Shown here one piece after another: positions 54,901 to 64,000 of a stretch of DNA of 64,000 bases. Source of the stretch: Tritrichomonas musculus (taxonomy: Eukaryota > Parabasalia > Tritrichomonadida > Tritrichomonadidae); assembly GCA_039105265.1 (NCBI GenBank), contig JAPFFF010000004.1, positions 1-64,000 of the forward strand. The letters are read 5' to 3'. Below the pieces are notes generated by a model, which was not told the origin of the DNA, did not search any database, and was given only the letters and a program-made list of their open reading frames with translations. Every line of letters starts with the position of its first letter. The first letter of the stretch is position 1. The position numbers and the translations under genes were made by a program.

Positions 54901-55545
54901 CCAAATGTAGTTTTACAATCAACGACCTCGTCTGGCGTGCCATTGAAAATTGAACGTCGAGATCAATCTAATCAGATCAAAATAGAAAAACCAAAAAAAG
55001 TTCCTTCACAAACGATTTACGTCTTTAATCACGTAGAATCAAATAAGGAAGAACTGGAAAAAAAGTTCGGCAGTGCTACAAATATTGAGATAATTGATCT
55101 ACCAAATTCAATTCTAGATGATCGTCCAATTATAAAACTCACTTTTTCAGATGAAAATTCTAAAAATAATTTTATTAAAAGAAATCAAAGTATTACTTCA
55201 GGTTTCATAAGGATTTTCATTGCATGTTGTGAATCACTAGAAGAAGCAGTTCGCTTAAGATCTGAAAAAAGGAAAAAAGTTGAGAATTTAATGATTAGAA
55301 TTAGTGGAATTCCACCTAATACAAGTAGAAGTGAGGTCGTTCGTTGTATTCATCAAAAGTATGATCTCCCTCTTGAATATGTTGAACTAATCGAAAATGA
55401 TGACGGATCCCTCATTTGTGACGTCGCTGTGAAAAATAAAAATGATTTTCAGCGTTTTTTAAGAATGGCCCCTAGAGTTAAAATAAGTAATATAAGTATT
55501 ACTGCTGATGGATACCAAGATTTGATGGCCTCTCATAAAGAATAG
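51964..55545 (+). CDS. Large Q/N-rich RNA-binding protein with RRM domains
   Basis: 1193 residues from ATG 51964. Residues 1 to about 470 are beta-rich with blade-like segments (NLFAVSSKYQAFYFDSLGEI, HIIGFFDSNLFIFDVS); a beta-propeller, perhaps nucleoporin-like, is possible but unproven. Residues about 535-605 form an RRM (WKIQIRRLNKKVTKEDIYNN, then ITIQFVHRESAENALG). Residues about 620-880 are almost only Q, N and S with some R/K, a prion-like tract. A proline/glutamine part and an acid run (EEEEEE) follow. Two further RRM-like domains start near 1015 (QTIYVFNHVES) and 1108 (NLMIRISGIPPNTSRSEVVR). It probably acts on RNA, with the Q/N tract driving assembly. Confidence 0.75.
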   Translation: MDSHNQDKINSFFQNIFPICNIIPKNDNPLLANQCNNLFAVSSKYQAFYFDSLGEIIITEISRSDSQIRFSCKGLKCFIFMDDDHIIGFFDSNLFIFDVSMEEFQIKKDDSLSISKISPFPSNDSENIGNSLLVLDDSSSKLMGLEFVDENSYNIFDLFTNVIDFSTTSSHVFVLYEKEAKLYEIINYQTNEILSISINIPFPSHVQCTSTSYLIYFPNGYCIYDESGFKLHKNVKEGKYIYSTNCASVQAPDKVIVYCDEGKQEIDSDNIKCVTILNNQIYYSKDIFNVHSKPLKITTDSQHFYFAISKFESQIEKNVIQKECRKLFPNNFVYITIYDKQNEKICLFDFDKQIELPDFESKIKTLFSKDSSNISIKLLEPFNIESKFLYFFCDDKFSDEKLLPSLISRINNNASIKIQDRVYMIDMKYNLLGVRTATFLHFIYPDLQLLSDIGKIYILSLVYPKDKNFVGKKQIKKAFQFDSIIQSNQKDCQLLIFNKIEDYENSLQTKIFKFDGKEIEVVPLVDFDTYVNMENWKIQIRRLNKKVTKEDIYNNFKRFGLIYYIEMDPDITIQFVHRESAENALGMNGAKILGSTLNIYFLKQKSEIIFNKKQKNQRNRNRNRNRKNKNKNKQNKNCNQQSQQNQQNHQSQQSQQSQQSQQNQQNQQNQQNQQNQQNQLSQQNQQNQQNQQSQQNQQSQQNQQNQQSQQNQQSQQNQQSQQNQQSQQNLRNQNSKNRRDKKNQNQQYQQNQYNQPYQQNQNQKNRKNQNQHSQQYQQNQQNQQNQQNQQNQQNRRNQNQNQNQKNQSFQQNLKNRKNQNQQNQQNQQNQQNQQNQQSQQNRRNQNQQNQMNQQNQNQQNQNKNTGKNNKFRYTPSNHQSQQSDSSQNQSPRSQQQTQNKKQQSNAQFYYSSQQTPPYQPPPNQKKDQQDNNQIPQDENGSQYFQEEEEEEGQLSPNQAVVEMEDTVPFKFNPFQTGPQPNVVLQSTTSSGVPLKIERRDQSNQIKIEKPKKVPSQTIYVFNHVESNKEELEKKFGSATNIEIIDLPNSILDDRPIIKLTFSDENSKNNFIKRNQSITSGFIRIFIACCESLEEAVRLRSEKRKKVENLMIRISGIPPNTSRSEVVRCIHQKYDLPLEYVELIENDDGSLICDVAVKNKNDFQRFLRMAPRVKISNISITADGYQDLMASHKE
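53800..54590 (+). repeat. Low-complexity CAA/CAG/AAT tract encoding Q/N repeats
   Basis: Degenerate 6- to 9-base units such as CAACAGAGTCAACAAAAT repeat throughout. Synonymous CAA/CAG mixing shows it is not a recent pure expansion. The tract gives a spurious 358-codon ORF and others on the opposite strand. Confidence 0.85.
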
Positions 55546-55886
55546 TTGTTTTTGTTTAATATTAAAAATTTATATTAAATATAAAAAAAAAAATTGTTAA
55601 ATTTATTTACTTTCTACAAAATATGTATCAGAACCTCGATAAATGTCTATACATTATATAATCTAGTTAAAAACTATTTGATTTTTTAATGAATTGAATT
55701 ACATCAAATTGTATTTTTAGACTAATTTTTTTTTTCTCATCTTCTTTATTATGTTGTTAAGATATATTAAATATATTATATTTGTAATTATTTAGAGTGA
55801 ACAATAAAAAACAGCAGAGAAAAATTATATTTTTATTAAAAAACAAATTGAGAGTCGATCAAAAAATTCTTATTCAAATTCTATAA
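55546..55886. other. AT-rich intergenic region
   Basis: 3' flank of the Q/N-rich gene and promoter side of the TBC-like gene. No other structure seen. Confidence 0.35.
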
Positions 55887-55893
55887 TCATTCA
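55887..55893 (+). promoter_or_regulatory. Initiator element TCATTCA
   Basis: Ends directly before ATG 55894 and matches the trichomonad initiator pattern well. It supports that start. Confidence 0.5.
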
Positions 55894-56907
55894 ATGACTG
55901 TTGAAACTTTCCCCACTGAAGAAGAAATTGCAAACATTGTTTTTGCATTTTCTGCAGATGTTTATCAGCTATCTGACGCTATACGTTTTCTTAACATTAT
56001 TGATATTGCAAAACCAAATCCAACTAGATTTATTTGCTGGCTTATTGGTCTTAAACTTATTCCACCAGAAAGAGTAAACTGGATCATAGAAATATATAAA
56101 TTATCAGATTATTACAAAAGATGTCTTACTCGATATTGTAAAGATTGCTATCTTGATCCATTAAACGCTGTTACCCAATCCGGATTAATACGAGATACAA
56201 TTAAAGAAGCACTTCCATGGTTTGAAAGCTTTGCTCGAGCCTACAAACTCTCTGATTATCACATCCAAGATGCAGAACTCAGAGTTCAAAGAATTTTTGC
56301 TATATGTATGCAAGATGCATCTGGATTTACTTACAATGAAGCCTATTGCAGGGTTGGGTTTTTGTCTTATCTCATTTCATTACTATTTACTGCTAAAGGA
56401 GGTCTTCCTTTGGTTTTTGCCGAAGCAATGGGACATCATATTGCACGTGCAATTATCTCAGTGCTTGCATTTAATCGCCATCTTGATGAAATTGGTGGAA
56501 GCGAAAATCATCAAAGTGAATTATTACGCTTAACAAAACGTTTTGCACCAGAAGTTCTCCCAAAATTAACTGAAGGTCGAATTAATTTATTCGAATTTAC
56601 AATGAGATGGGAACGGAATTTGTTCGCTGATGAGCATTCACCATTAAATATATTTTTAATATGGGATCATATATTCTTCCATATCACTGAATTCAGATAT
56701 TTTATCCGGTTTTTGATTGTTGCACATTTGCGTGCGATGCTTCGTGCCAACATTGATTTTAATTCAGATGAAAGTATTTATGAAATGAAGTGGGATGCAA
56801 TGGGAATTATTGATGATGTAGAGTATTTGATGGAGAAAGACAAAGAAAAGCCTATGAAGTTTGTTTATCAAATGTTTTGCCCATGTTTTCCATCTTTATG
56901 GAAATAA
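55894..56907 (+). CDS. TBC-like (Rab-GAP fold) protein, degenerate
   Basis: 337 residues from ATG 55894, all helical. The order of segments fits a TBC domain: IQDAELRVQRIFAICMQDAS in place of IxxDxxR, then NEAYCRVGFLSYLISLLF in place of the YxQGMN region, and FEFTMRWERNLFADEHSPLN then IFLIWDHIFFH, like the LWD helix. The arginine and glutamine fingers of active Rab GAPs are not evident, so it may be a non-catalytic member. TBC proteins act on Rab GTPases in membrane traffic. The assignment rests on pattern only, and another helical family is possible. Confidence 0.5.
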   Translation: MTVETFPTEEEIANIVFAFSADVYQLSDAIRFLNIIDIAKPNPTRFICWLIGLKLIPPERVNWIIEIYKLSDYYKRCLTRYCKDCYLDPLNAVTQSGLIRDTIKEALPWFESFARAYKLSDYHIQDAELRVQRIFAICMQDASGFTYNEAYCRVGFLSYLISLLFTAKGGLPLVFAEAMGHHIARAIISVLAFNRHLDEIGGSENHQSELLRLTKRFAPEVLPKLTEGRINLFEFTMRWERNLFADEHSPLNIFLIWDHIFFHITEFRYFIRFLIVAHLRAMLRANIDFNSDESIYEMKWDAMGIIDDVEYLMEKDKEKPMKFVYQMFCPCFPSLWK

Positions 56908-57167
56908 TAATTATTATTTTATTAATAAATATTATATATTTTTTAAAAAGATGCATCATATAATCATCTAGCTTCTACTGCTAAACCATTTCATTTTATA
57001 TCAAATGTTGGTCCAAATTTTTGGAATATCAAACTCATACTAACATTACGAGTAAATATTTACTTGTAAGCTTTACATGCATTTAACAAAAAGACAAATA
57101 ATATAATAAAAAACAAAGAAATTAAAAATTAGCGAAATTGCAATAAATGTGCATTCATTGCAATTAT

Positions 57168-57956
57168 TCATATAGATATTCTTTTTCTTGGTCCTGTTTC
57201 TAGTTTTTCGGAAGGATCATCTGAGTTATAAAACAGTTTTAAGGTATCAATGATACGTTTGGGAATTTTATTTCCAGATTTTGAAATTATTGGATTATTG
57301 GTTTCATTTTCATCATAAATAGACATTGAATAAGGATTAGGTACTGATGTTGAGATTGCATCAGCATATGTTGCGCTAATCATTGGTATTTTTCTCAACA
57401 TTTCGTTCCAAAGATTTCCATAGAGTTTAAATGATCCATAACCTTCTCCTATAATTCCATTTTCAATAAAAACATTTTTCAAAGAAGTTGATACGTTTTC
57501 TCTTGTTAATGGAAGTAAAATAAGGGAATTTAAAGAGCAATCTACTTGGGCATCAATATCATCATAACTTTCCTTGACCAAAATGATTGAATGTTCTTCA
57601 ATATTTGAGCAAAACTGAGAATCAAAAGGTTTTGGATCAACATAAATCATTGGTTTGCATGGTTTTTCATGGAAAGATACTGATATAGTAAATTGTGGAG
57701 CTATTTCTGATCTTTCAACTACTAACGAGGGGATTGAATTTGTTGCATCATGAATTCCATCAATAACAACTTGGTCGCAATCATTTGAAACAAGAACAAT
57801 AATTCGTTTATTTCGATTTTTTCCTGGTGATTTATTATTTCGCATTAAATTTTTAACAGCAGCTCCAATATCATTTGTTTCATTAAGCTCACGGATTATT
57901 TCAGCTTCGCCGATATTGGGTAAAATACTCTTAATTAATTCAATGTCATCTTCCAT
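57168..57956 (-). CDS. Protein with N-terminal CUE/UBA-like domain
   Basis: 262 residues from ATG 57956. Residues about 5-40 (ELIKSILPNIGEAEIIRELN, then NDIGAAVKNLM) fit a CUE/UBA three-helix domain, which would bind ubiquitin. The rest begins with a basic patch (SPGKNRNKRIIVLVS) and continues as an alpha/beta region with no recognised motif, ending basic (GPRKRISI). It is divergent from the WD40 gene at 58023, with only 66 bp between starts, so the two may share a promoter. Confidence 0.55.
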   Translation of the reverse strand: MEDDIELIKSILPNIGEAEIIRELNETNDIGAAVKNLMRNNKSPGKNRNKRIIVLVSNDCDQVVIDGIHDATNSIPSLVVERSEIAPQFTISVSFHEKPCKPMIYVDPKPFDSQFCSNIEEHSIILVKESYDDIDAQVDCSLNSLILLPLTRENVSTSLKNVFIENGIIGEGYGSFKLYGNLWNEMLRKIPMISATYADAISTSVPNPYSMSIYDENETNNPIISKSGNKIPKRIIDTLKLFYNSDDPSEKLETGPRKRISI

Positions 57957-58022
57957 ATCTGTATGTAGATATAATTAAAAATTTTAATTAGGAAACATAA
58001 AGTATTCAAAATCAAAAATCTC
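57957..58022. promoter_or_regulatory. 66-bp bidirectional promoter region
   Basis: Lies between two divergent start codons. On the plus strand TCAAAAATCTC ends at ATG 58023. The minus strand has no good initiator word. Confidence 0.4.
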
Positions 58023-58991
58023 ATGTCTAAGTATCTCGAACCTTCTAAATCAAAAACAGCTTGGTCTGCAACCCAAGAAAATAGTGATGTCACATCTATG
58101 CAATTTTCGCCAAACGGCAAATCTCTCGCGATTGGGTGCTTTAATGGAAATGTATATATTAGAAATTCCCTGGAATCGCGTCTCATGTATCGAATCCAAG
58201 CCGTTAGTTCAGAATCTCCTATTACTTCAGTTAAATGGCATCCTTTTGTTGCAAATTCTATCATTGCTACCTCTGCTTCTGGCTTTATAACGTCATGGCA
58301 TACAGAAACAGGTCAGCGATTATGGAGTCTCCAGGAAGAAAATAACTCTATAAACTCTTTTGATCTTTCACCAAATGGTCAATTTTTCTGCACAGCAGGA
58401 GGTGATTGTGTTGTTAGAAATTACAGTTTAACAACAAAACAATTGATAAATGAAATGAAAACAAGATCATATATAAAAGGTGAAGTAAGTGGTCATGAAA
58501 ACAGGATTTTTTCAGTAGTGTACGTTGATCAACACACAATTGCTTCCAGTGGATGGGACAACACTGTTATAATTTGGGACGCACGCAGTGGTGATGTGGT
58601 TCGCTCTATTTTTGGGCCACAAGTATGTGGTGAATCAATGGTTGCATTATCAGATAATATAATTATTACTGGTTCTTGGAGAGATGAAGATCAGCTGCAG
58701 TTTTGGGATGTTGGAACTGGAAAAAATCTGAGTACTACTTCTATAAACTTTGGAGATGAGCCACTACAAGTATATTCGTTATCATTATCAAAGGATAAGA
58801 GAATTGTTGGTTGCTCTGGATCTAATCTTAATGCTGCTGCATTTTATAGAACTAGTGATTATAAATTCCTTGCAGAAACGGAGAAATTTAGTGATTGCCC
58901 AAATGTCATCGCTCTTACTAATGATACTTATGCAATTGGACTTGCAAACTCAACAGTATATTGTGACTCTATGATGTTCGACTTGATATAA
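58023..58991 (+). CDS. WD40-repeat protein
   Basis: 322 residues from ATG 58023. About six or seven WD40 blades are visible: VTSMQFSPNGKSLAIGCFNG, ITSVKWHPFVANSIIATSAS, INSFDLSPNGQFFCTAGGDC, GHENRIFSVVYVDQHTIASS then GWDNTVIIWDARSGDVV, and ITGSWRDEDQLQFWDVGTGK. It has only the propeller, no extra domain, and no signal peptide. It resembles the single-propeller WD40 proteins common in trichomonads. The specific partner or complex cannot be told from the sequence. Confidence 0.8.
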   Translation: MSKYLEPSKSKTAWSATQENSDVTSMQFSPNGKSLAIGCFNGNVYIRNSLESRLMYRIQAVSSESPITSVKWHPFVANSIIATSASGFITSWHTETGQRLWSLQEENNSINSFDLSPNGQFFCTAGGDCVVRNYSLTTKQLINEMKTRSYIKGEVSGHENRIFSVVYVDQHTIASSGWDNTVIIWDARSGDVVRSIFGPQVCGESMVALSDNIIITGSWRDEDQLQFWDVGTGKNLSTTSINFGDEPLQVYSLSLSKDKRIVGCSGSNLNAAAFYRTSDYKFLAETEKFSDCPNVIALTNDTYAIGLANSTVYCDSMMFDLI

Positions 58992-59098
58992 ATAGATAAG
59001 GAAATCTTTATTCATTTTTTTCCTTTGAAACTTTTGTTTTCTCAATTGAGTGTAAAAAATAAATAAAAATGATTTTAAAAACGAAGTGTTTTTATTAT

Positions 59099-60949
59099 TT
59101 AAGCAGCTTGCATGGCCATTAAAGAAGCATACACTGTCATGACCATTTCTGGAACTACTTCAACGATATCTTCTGGAAGTGCATAAACAGCAGCACCAAA
59201 TTTACGAATAATTGAAAGGGTATATTTAGCATTACGGATCATCATCTTTTCATCATTAGTGCGATCGACAATTGACCAGTCGACAGTTTCTGGTTTGAGA
59301 ACGTCGATAAGTGAAATGATTGGAACAGAGTTTGCGATTTCTTTATCCTTAAAGTTCTTGATTGAAATGTTTTTGCCAGATGTCTTTTCGTTGGCCCATG
59401 CAACAATTTGTTCATCCTTAATCTTTTCGCCCTTACCGATCTTCTTGAAAACTTTAACATAGTCATAACGCATAAGTTGCCAAAGAAGACCTGCTGTAAG
59501 CTTCTTATTGGCGTCATAAATATCGTTACCTGATGTTCCTGGAACGCTAAGTTTGAGTGTTTCTTTAGAAATTTTAACTGCTAAGTCGAGGTTTTGAACA
59601 GCCTTGAACTTGTTCATCTTTGTCTTGTTAACGATCTTCCAATCAACACATCCTGGTTCAATTTTATCAAGCATTTGAAGAAGAACGAGACCGTCTTGGA
59701 TTCCATCATAAAGATTGCTAACAAATGGATCAACACCATATGAGTTCATCCAAAGGCAGAATTGTCTCTCAAGACGTGTTCCTGCAGCAGCAAATAAAGC
59801 TTCATCGAGTTGAGCAAGTTCTGCTTCTGATAATGCTTCAAGTCCTGGACGAGTGTTGAAGAGGTTAGCGACAAAGGCAAGGTTAAGTCTTGGATGTCCT
59901 GCAACAATTTGTTTGGGTGTAACAAATTTACGGCATCCAATCTTATCTGATTCTTGAAGCATAAGTTCAGCACGTTGGGTGAGATCTGATTCGCTCATTG
60001 GCTTGTTAGTGCAGCATTCTGGTGCAATTTGTGTTAAAACTGTAGTTAAGATTTCTGAATCACTAAGATCCTTAGTGAAGTTTGTAGCTGTACGTGAGCT
60101 TCCAGCGCGTTTCAAATGGTAGTTAAGCCAACGAAGAAGGATTTGTTCTGGTGAAAGCTTGAGAAGTTGTTCAAGTGTTTCACCTTCATTCAAAAGACGG
60201 AAAAGTTCTGGGTGAGCTTGAAGTTGGATATCTTTAATTAAAGATTCTCTGATAAGCTGCCATGTTAAACCAAGAACAAGGTGGGGAGTTCCATCACGGA
60301 TATCTTGTGGTCCGATGTTAATAACTTGCATACCAATTGATTGAGCAGTTTTGATACCGAGAGTGCAGTTATCAAGAAGATTGAAAGCATTAAGCTTGGC
60401 TTTCTTTGTGATAACACGTTCATCGAGGCAATCTGGACGTGCAACGTTACAAAGCTTGCACAAAAGAATACCATCATGAACAGCCTTGAAGTAATCATCG
60501 CCAGATGGATCAATTGGAAGAACATGAGCAAGATCTGGATCACCTTCTAACATTGAGTTGATATAGTTGACAAAACCTGTAACTTCTTCTTGTGCATAGG
60601 AACGTTCACCACGGACGCTAGAAACATGAACCATATTTGCGTGTTTACGTAGACCTTCACTAAGTTTGTTGGTTTTGCCTGATTCTTTTTCTTTGATGAA
60701 GATGTTCAAGAATTCATCGAAATCAATTTTTCCATCATGGTTGGCGTCAACTTCTTCAACCAATTTGGCAACTTCAGGTTCTGTAACTCCTATTTGTGCT
60801 TCAACAAAAAGAGAATAGATTTCCTTTGCAGAGAGTTGGCCGGATTTATTAGTATCAAGTTTGTTGAAATGGTTGGCGTGCATTGAGATATCATCAGCAC
60901 TAAGCTTATCTTTGTATTTTGGAATGTACTGATTGGCGTTAATAGACAT
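59099..60949 (-). CDS. Fimbrin/plastin, actin-bundling protein
   Basis: 616 residues from ATG 60949 (MSINANQYIPKYKDK). An upstream in-frame ATG at 60997 exists, but initiator words lie between it and 60949, so the inner start is preferred. Two EF-hands come first (DTNKSGQLSAKE and DANHDGKIDFDE), both with good calcium-binding loops. Four calponin-homology domains follow in two pairs; landmarks are DGILLCKLCN, LGLTWQLIRE, ILLRWLNYHLKRAG, LNLAFVANLFNTR, DGLVLLQMLDKI and LTAGLLWQLMRYD. This is the full fimbrin layout at the usual length (about 620-640). It cross-links F-actin under calcium control in the cytoskeleton. Confidence 0.95.
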   Translation of the reverse strand: MSINANQYIPKYKDKLSADDISMHANHFNKLDTNKSGQLSAKEIYSLFVEAQIGVTEPEVAKLVEEVDANHDGKIDFDEFLNIFIKEKESGKTNKLSEGLRKHANMVHVSSVRGERSYAQEEVTGFVNYINSMLEGDPDLAHVLPIDPSGDDYFKAVHDGILLCKLCNVARPDCLDERVITKKAKLNAFNLLDNCTLGIKTAQSIGMQVINIGPQDIRDGTPHLVLGLTWQLIRESLIKDIQLQAHPELFRLLNEGETLEQLLKLSPEQILLRWLNYHLKRAGSSRTATNFTKDLSDSEILTTVLTQIAPECCTNKPMSESDLTQRAELMLQESDKIGCRKFVTPKQIVAGHPRLNLAFVANLFNTRPGLEALSEAELAQLDEALFAAAGTRLERQFCLWMNSYGVDPFVSNLYDGIQDGLVLLQMLDKIEPGCVDWKIVNKTKMNKFKAVQNLDLAVKISKETLKLSVPGTSGNDIYDANKKLTAGLLWQLMRYDYVKVFKKIGKGEKIKDEQIVAWANEKTSGKNISIKNFKDKEIANSVPIISLIDVLKPETVDWSIVDRTNDEKMMIRNAKYTLSIIRKFGAAVYALPEDIVEVVPEMVMTVYASLMAMQAA

Positions 60950-60952
60950 AAA

Positions 60953-60964
60953 AGAGTGAAGTGA
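60953..60964 (-). promoter_or_regulatory. Paired initiator elements TCACTTC and TCACTCT
   Basis: On the minus strand, TTCACTTCACTCTTTT ends at ATG 60949. TCACTCT fits the trichomonad initiator exactly. A transcript starting here would exclude the outer ATG at 60997, which fixes the plastin start. Confidence 0.6.
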
Positions 60965-62767
60965 AGAGAAGTTTAAAATTATTTTCTGAGTAAACATTCA
61001 ATATAATTCCTTATTTAGGCTTAAAAAATTTACATAATTAAGGATAAATCATCCATTAGTTAAAATTTTTTTATTTTATTTGAAAGATGGACATTTCCAA
61101 GTGGCAAATATGGCGGTTATAATTCAATTTTTCAAAAAAATGTATTGTTTAATATAAAAAAGCGATGAACTTTTTTAAAGCCTTGAGATAAATAACTAAA
61201 GATGTTTATTCACTTTTTTTTGAAAATTGGGATATGATTTTCATGAACTCCGTTTTTTCCTGTTTTAGTTTATGATATATAGACCAATGAAATATCAACA
61301 ACAAGAGCTAAATGGATATTTTGGTTAGATTTAAAAAGTACGATATCGTTTGTTCTTGTTTTTATCAAATAATTCTTATTTTAAAATAAATATAGTTTGA
61401 TGCGTTCCTAAAAGAGCAATATTATTTGATTATTTACAAGACAGGTGATGAGAAATAAGGAGATCAATATTGAAATTTGATAATATATAAAAATTTGAAT
61501 GAACTCTTTGAAATATATAATGATCATTTGTGAGACAGAGTTCAACTAATTTCAATGGTCAATTCACTTATTTTTAACTAAATTTCTGTGTATATTTGGT
61601 TTAAGATCAATCACTTCATTACTATAAAATAATCGATGCGCCATTATTTTGTTGTTACCATGATGAATAAATATCATTAATACTTCTCACGATCATATTT
61701 ACTAGATTCAAACATCCAATTACAAAAATTTCATCAAATCAAAATTCAAAACTAGTAACTATCAAGAAAAATATTTTTTAATTTTATTAATAAGTAGCTC
61801 TTCATTATTTCGATTTTATCAATTGGTCAAAAATCAAATATTAAATATTCAAAAAAAAGGATTTGTACATCATTGCTTCATTTTAATAGTTATTGTATTT
61901 GTTATTTATTTTAAATGAATATTTCCAATATTTTGGTTTATTTTTGTATGAAATTTCATAGATGAGGATCAACTAATTGAATGGTCAGTTTTTTCACATT
62001 GTTTTCATTTTTTTGCGTTATGTAATTAATATATACAAAATTTTATTTATAAATAATATAATAAATAATATATAAAAATATTTCTATTATAATTTGTATA
62101 AGAGTAATCAATGAAAATGGGAGATTCTTAATTTCAAGTAATTCAATATGGACCAAATGATAATTTAAAAGTATCTATTAGCATAATAAGAAAAAGCCAG
62201 GGAAAATTTAATACTTATACAAAAAGGCTGAGATATAATCTATTTTTTGAAAAAAAAAAACTGATACCATTAAATCGCATATTGTACCAAATTCAACAGA
62301 CCAAATCATTTGAAAACGATATATTTAATATATATTCGTATGAGAATTCTTGTAAGAATGCATATGCATTGATTAATAAAATTATATAAATAATTATTTT
62401 AGAAATTCATATTAATACTTAAATTGGCAAGAATATTTAGCAAATATTAATATTTTATCAAGAAAAATTTGTAAAATTATAAGAATTAAATTTGAAAAGA
62501 AAATTGATAGAAAAAAATTGAAAGAAAAAAATTATCTTTTTTTAGAGGTGCGAGAACTTGGAAATATGATTAAAATGCCTGATTCCTATATATATATATC
62601 CTCACTTAATATCATATGTTATACATTATTTTTATAAATATTTATTCGGTAGGAGACAAAATATTGTATTTTATAATATTCAATGAATTTGATGTAAACC
62701 ATTCAATTTATTATGAATTAAGTTTTTATTGATATTAAAGATAATTGTAATATTAAATTTATTTAAA
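60965..62767. other. Long AT-rich region without a gene
   Basis: No ORF with family features and no clear inverted repeat by eye. GTGCGAGAACT lies near 62550; see the second copy near 63469. Confidence 0.4.
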
Positions 62768-63160
62768 TTAATTATTTGTGTTTTTTGATCCATTTTTCAA
62801 TATTAATCGGTCCCATTTTAAAATTTTTTTTTTCAAATAATCTGGAAAATCTTCATCATTTATGTTATCTTCCTTAAAATGAGCATCAATTGGATTATTA
62901 TTTTTAATAAAAAATATAAAATCATCTTCAATTTGTAAAGAATTTAATTCTTCTTCTGTCATTTTTGAAATTTGATGAAGTTTCTTGATATTATCTAGTC
63001 TATCCTTCTTTCTACACTTCATTTTTATTCTATTTTTCTTTGTTTTGTCATCTGATAAATTTATATATCTAGCAATTATATTACTACCTGATAGAGATGA
63101 TGTTTTTGAGATTTGTTCTTTCCAATCAACCGTTTTATAATAGGGGAACCATGAACGTTT
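62768..63160 (-). pseudogene. Orphan coding fragment, unknown
   Basis: The minus-strand frame is open from 63160 to the stop at 62768 (about 130 codons), but the only ATG is internal at 63022, giving 84 residues. The part before that ATG also looks coding (WFPYYKTVDWKEQISKTSSL, then IIARYINLSDDKTKKNRIKM). The remainder is charged and helical (TEEELNSLQIEDDFIFFIKN). A stop precedes it at 63161-63163. It is either an 84-residue gene or, more likely, a gene that lost its 5' end. I do not recognise the family. Confidence 0.45.
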
Positions 63161-63170
63161 TCATAAGTTC

Positions 63171-64000
63171 TTATTTATGAGTTTTACTTCAAATAATAGA
63201 GGCAAAAATTTAAATGTATTTAATATTGGTGATTTTCAAGTTTGATTAAAAAGCTTTTTAAAAAGGCATTCTAACATTATGTATATGCCATAAATATGTG
63301 ACAAATTCAGCATTTATTTAAAAGTAATTAACATATGATGATGATATTCAATTTATTTAATTTCTTGAAAACTAGAATTAAAAATACTTTTATTAAATAT
63401 ACCAGACAATAAAAAATTTTATAATCATTTCCAAGAAAAATATAATAAAAATATCATTTTTAATAGAAGTGCGAGAACTAAAATAACGTATTTTTTGTTT
63501 TAAAAAAGGATTGATTTTTCAAAAAATAATTCGTTAGCCTTATGTTTTTTTTAATAAAATAAAGTATATAATTGATTATGTATATTACATATCAGTATCA
63601 AACTATTTAAAAGTTCATACGTCGAAATTTAAATTTTACATATTTTCAAGAATATGATTGAAGTTGAACCAATATTGATTATTTATTCATTTCATCATAT
63701 TCTAAATAATATTATTGATATAATTTCTAATTAATATATATATAATATTATAATATAAATGAGATAAATTTATTTTAACAAAAAAATTATAGAAAACATA
63801 AATATCTAGCTATAATATTAATTTTATGGGGATAATAATTTTATATTAGAATTAAATTATATTGTATGATATTATATTATGATTATTTATAAATCCGCTC
63901 GACGGGCGTAGTTTTATTTTTATATTCACAAAAAGTTATAAAAGAATTGAGTAGAAATGTTCGTTAGGCTTAAATCCCCTCAAAATTCAATGCAATGTTC
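63171..64000. other. AT-rich right edge of the window
   Basis: No ORF. Contains a second GTGCGAGAACT near 63469. The short less AT-rich block CCGCTCGACGGGCGTAG near 63895 matches nothing I know and may begin a feature outside the window. Confidence 0.35.

Noticed and set aside
63885-63915. CCGCTCGACGGGCGTAG block as part of a tRNA or rRNA
   Set aside because: No cloverleaf arms or B-box motif could be found around it.

Overview
The window looks like a parabasalid protist of the trichomonad group, most like Tritrichomonas or Trichomonas. The DNA is very AT-rich and nearly all genes are single-exon. Several start codons lie a few bases behind a TCA-type initiator element. The gene families are trichomonad too: DUF3447 plus ankyrin repeats, BTB plus glycine-rich proteins, short R2R3 Myb proteins, Pmp-like beta-helix proteins and TKL/AGC kinases. 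The group is inferred from these features, not from a search.

Region 1 (1-15643) is a tandem array with a 3099-bp period. Five copies of a transposase-like gene alternate with a 961-bp repeat whose ends are short inverted repeats. The array ends exactly at the end of a 961-bp repeat, and its right edge cuts an ankyrin repeat. Region 2 (15644-21146) is a decayed ankyrin/DUF3447 locus on the minus strand, broken by the array, by two small inverted-repeat elements and by frameshifts. Region 3 (21147-33467) is an accessory zone. It holds a broken unknown gene, several TA- or TTAA-flanked elements and foldback repeats, one intact BTB/coiled-coil/glycine-rich gene (24431-26809) and a GINS Psf3-like gene (31038-31532).

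Region 4 (33531-60949) is the gene-dense core. In order it carries a small unknown ORF, an armadillo-like protein, an R2R3 Myb, a secreted Pmp-like beta-helix protein, a TKL kinase, a BTB plus F5/8C (discoidin) protein, an IRE/MAST-like AGC kinase, an AAMP/Sqt1-like WD40 protein, a Q/N-rich RRM protein, a TBC-like protein, a divergent pair (CUE/UBA-like and WD40) and fimbrin/plastin. The AGC kinase appears as two separate reading frames. Removing a 324-bp intron with trichomonad-type splice signals (GTATGT at one end, CTAAC just before the terminal AG) joins them into one 771-residue protein. Region 5 (60950-64000) is nearly gene-free apart from one orphan fragment.

The genes do not form an operon. 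They are host housekeeping, signalling and cytoskeletal genes separated by AT-rich spacers, many of them occupied by small DNA transposons. Three such elements end 8-66 bp upstream of a start codon. No tRNA, rRNA or CRISPR array was recognised by eye.
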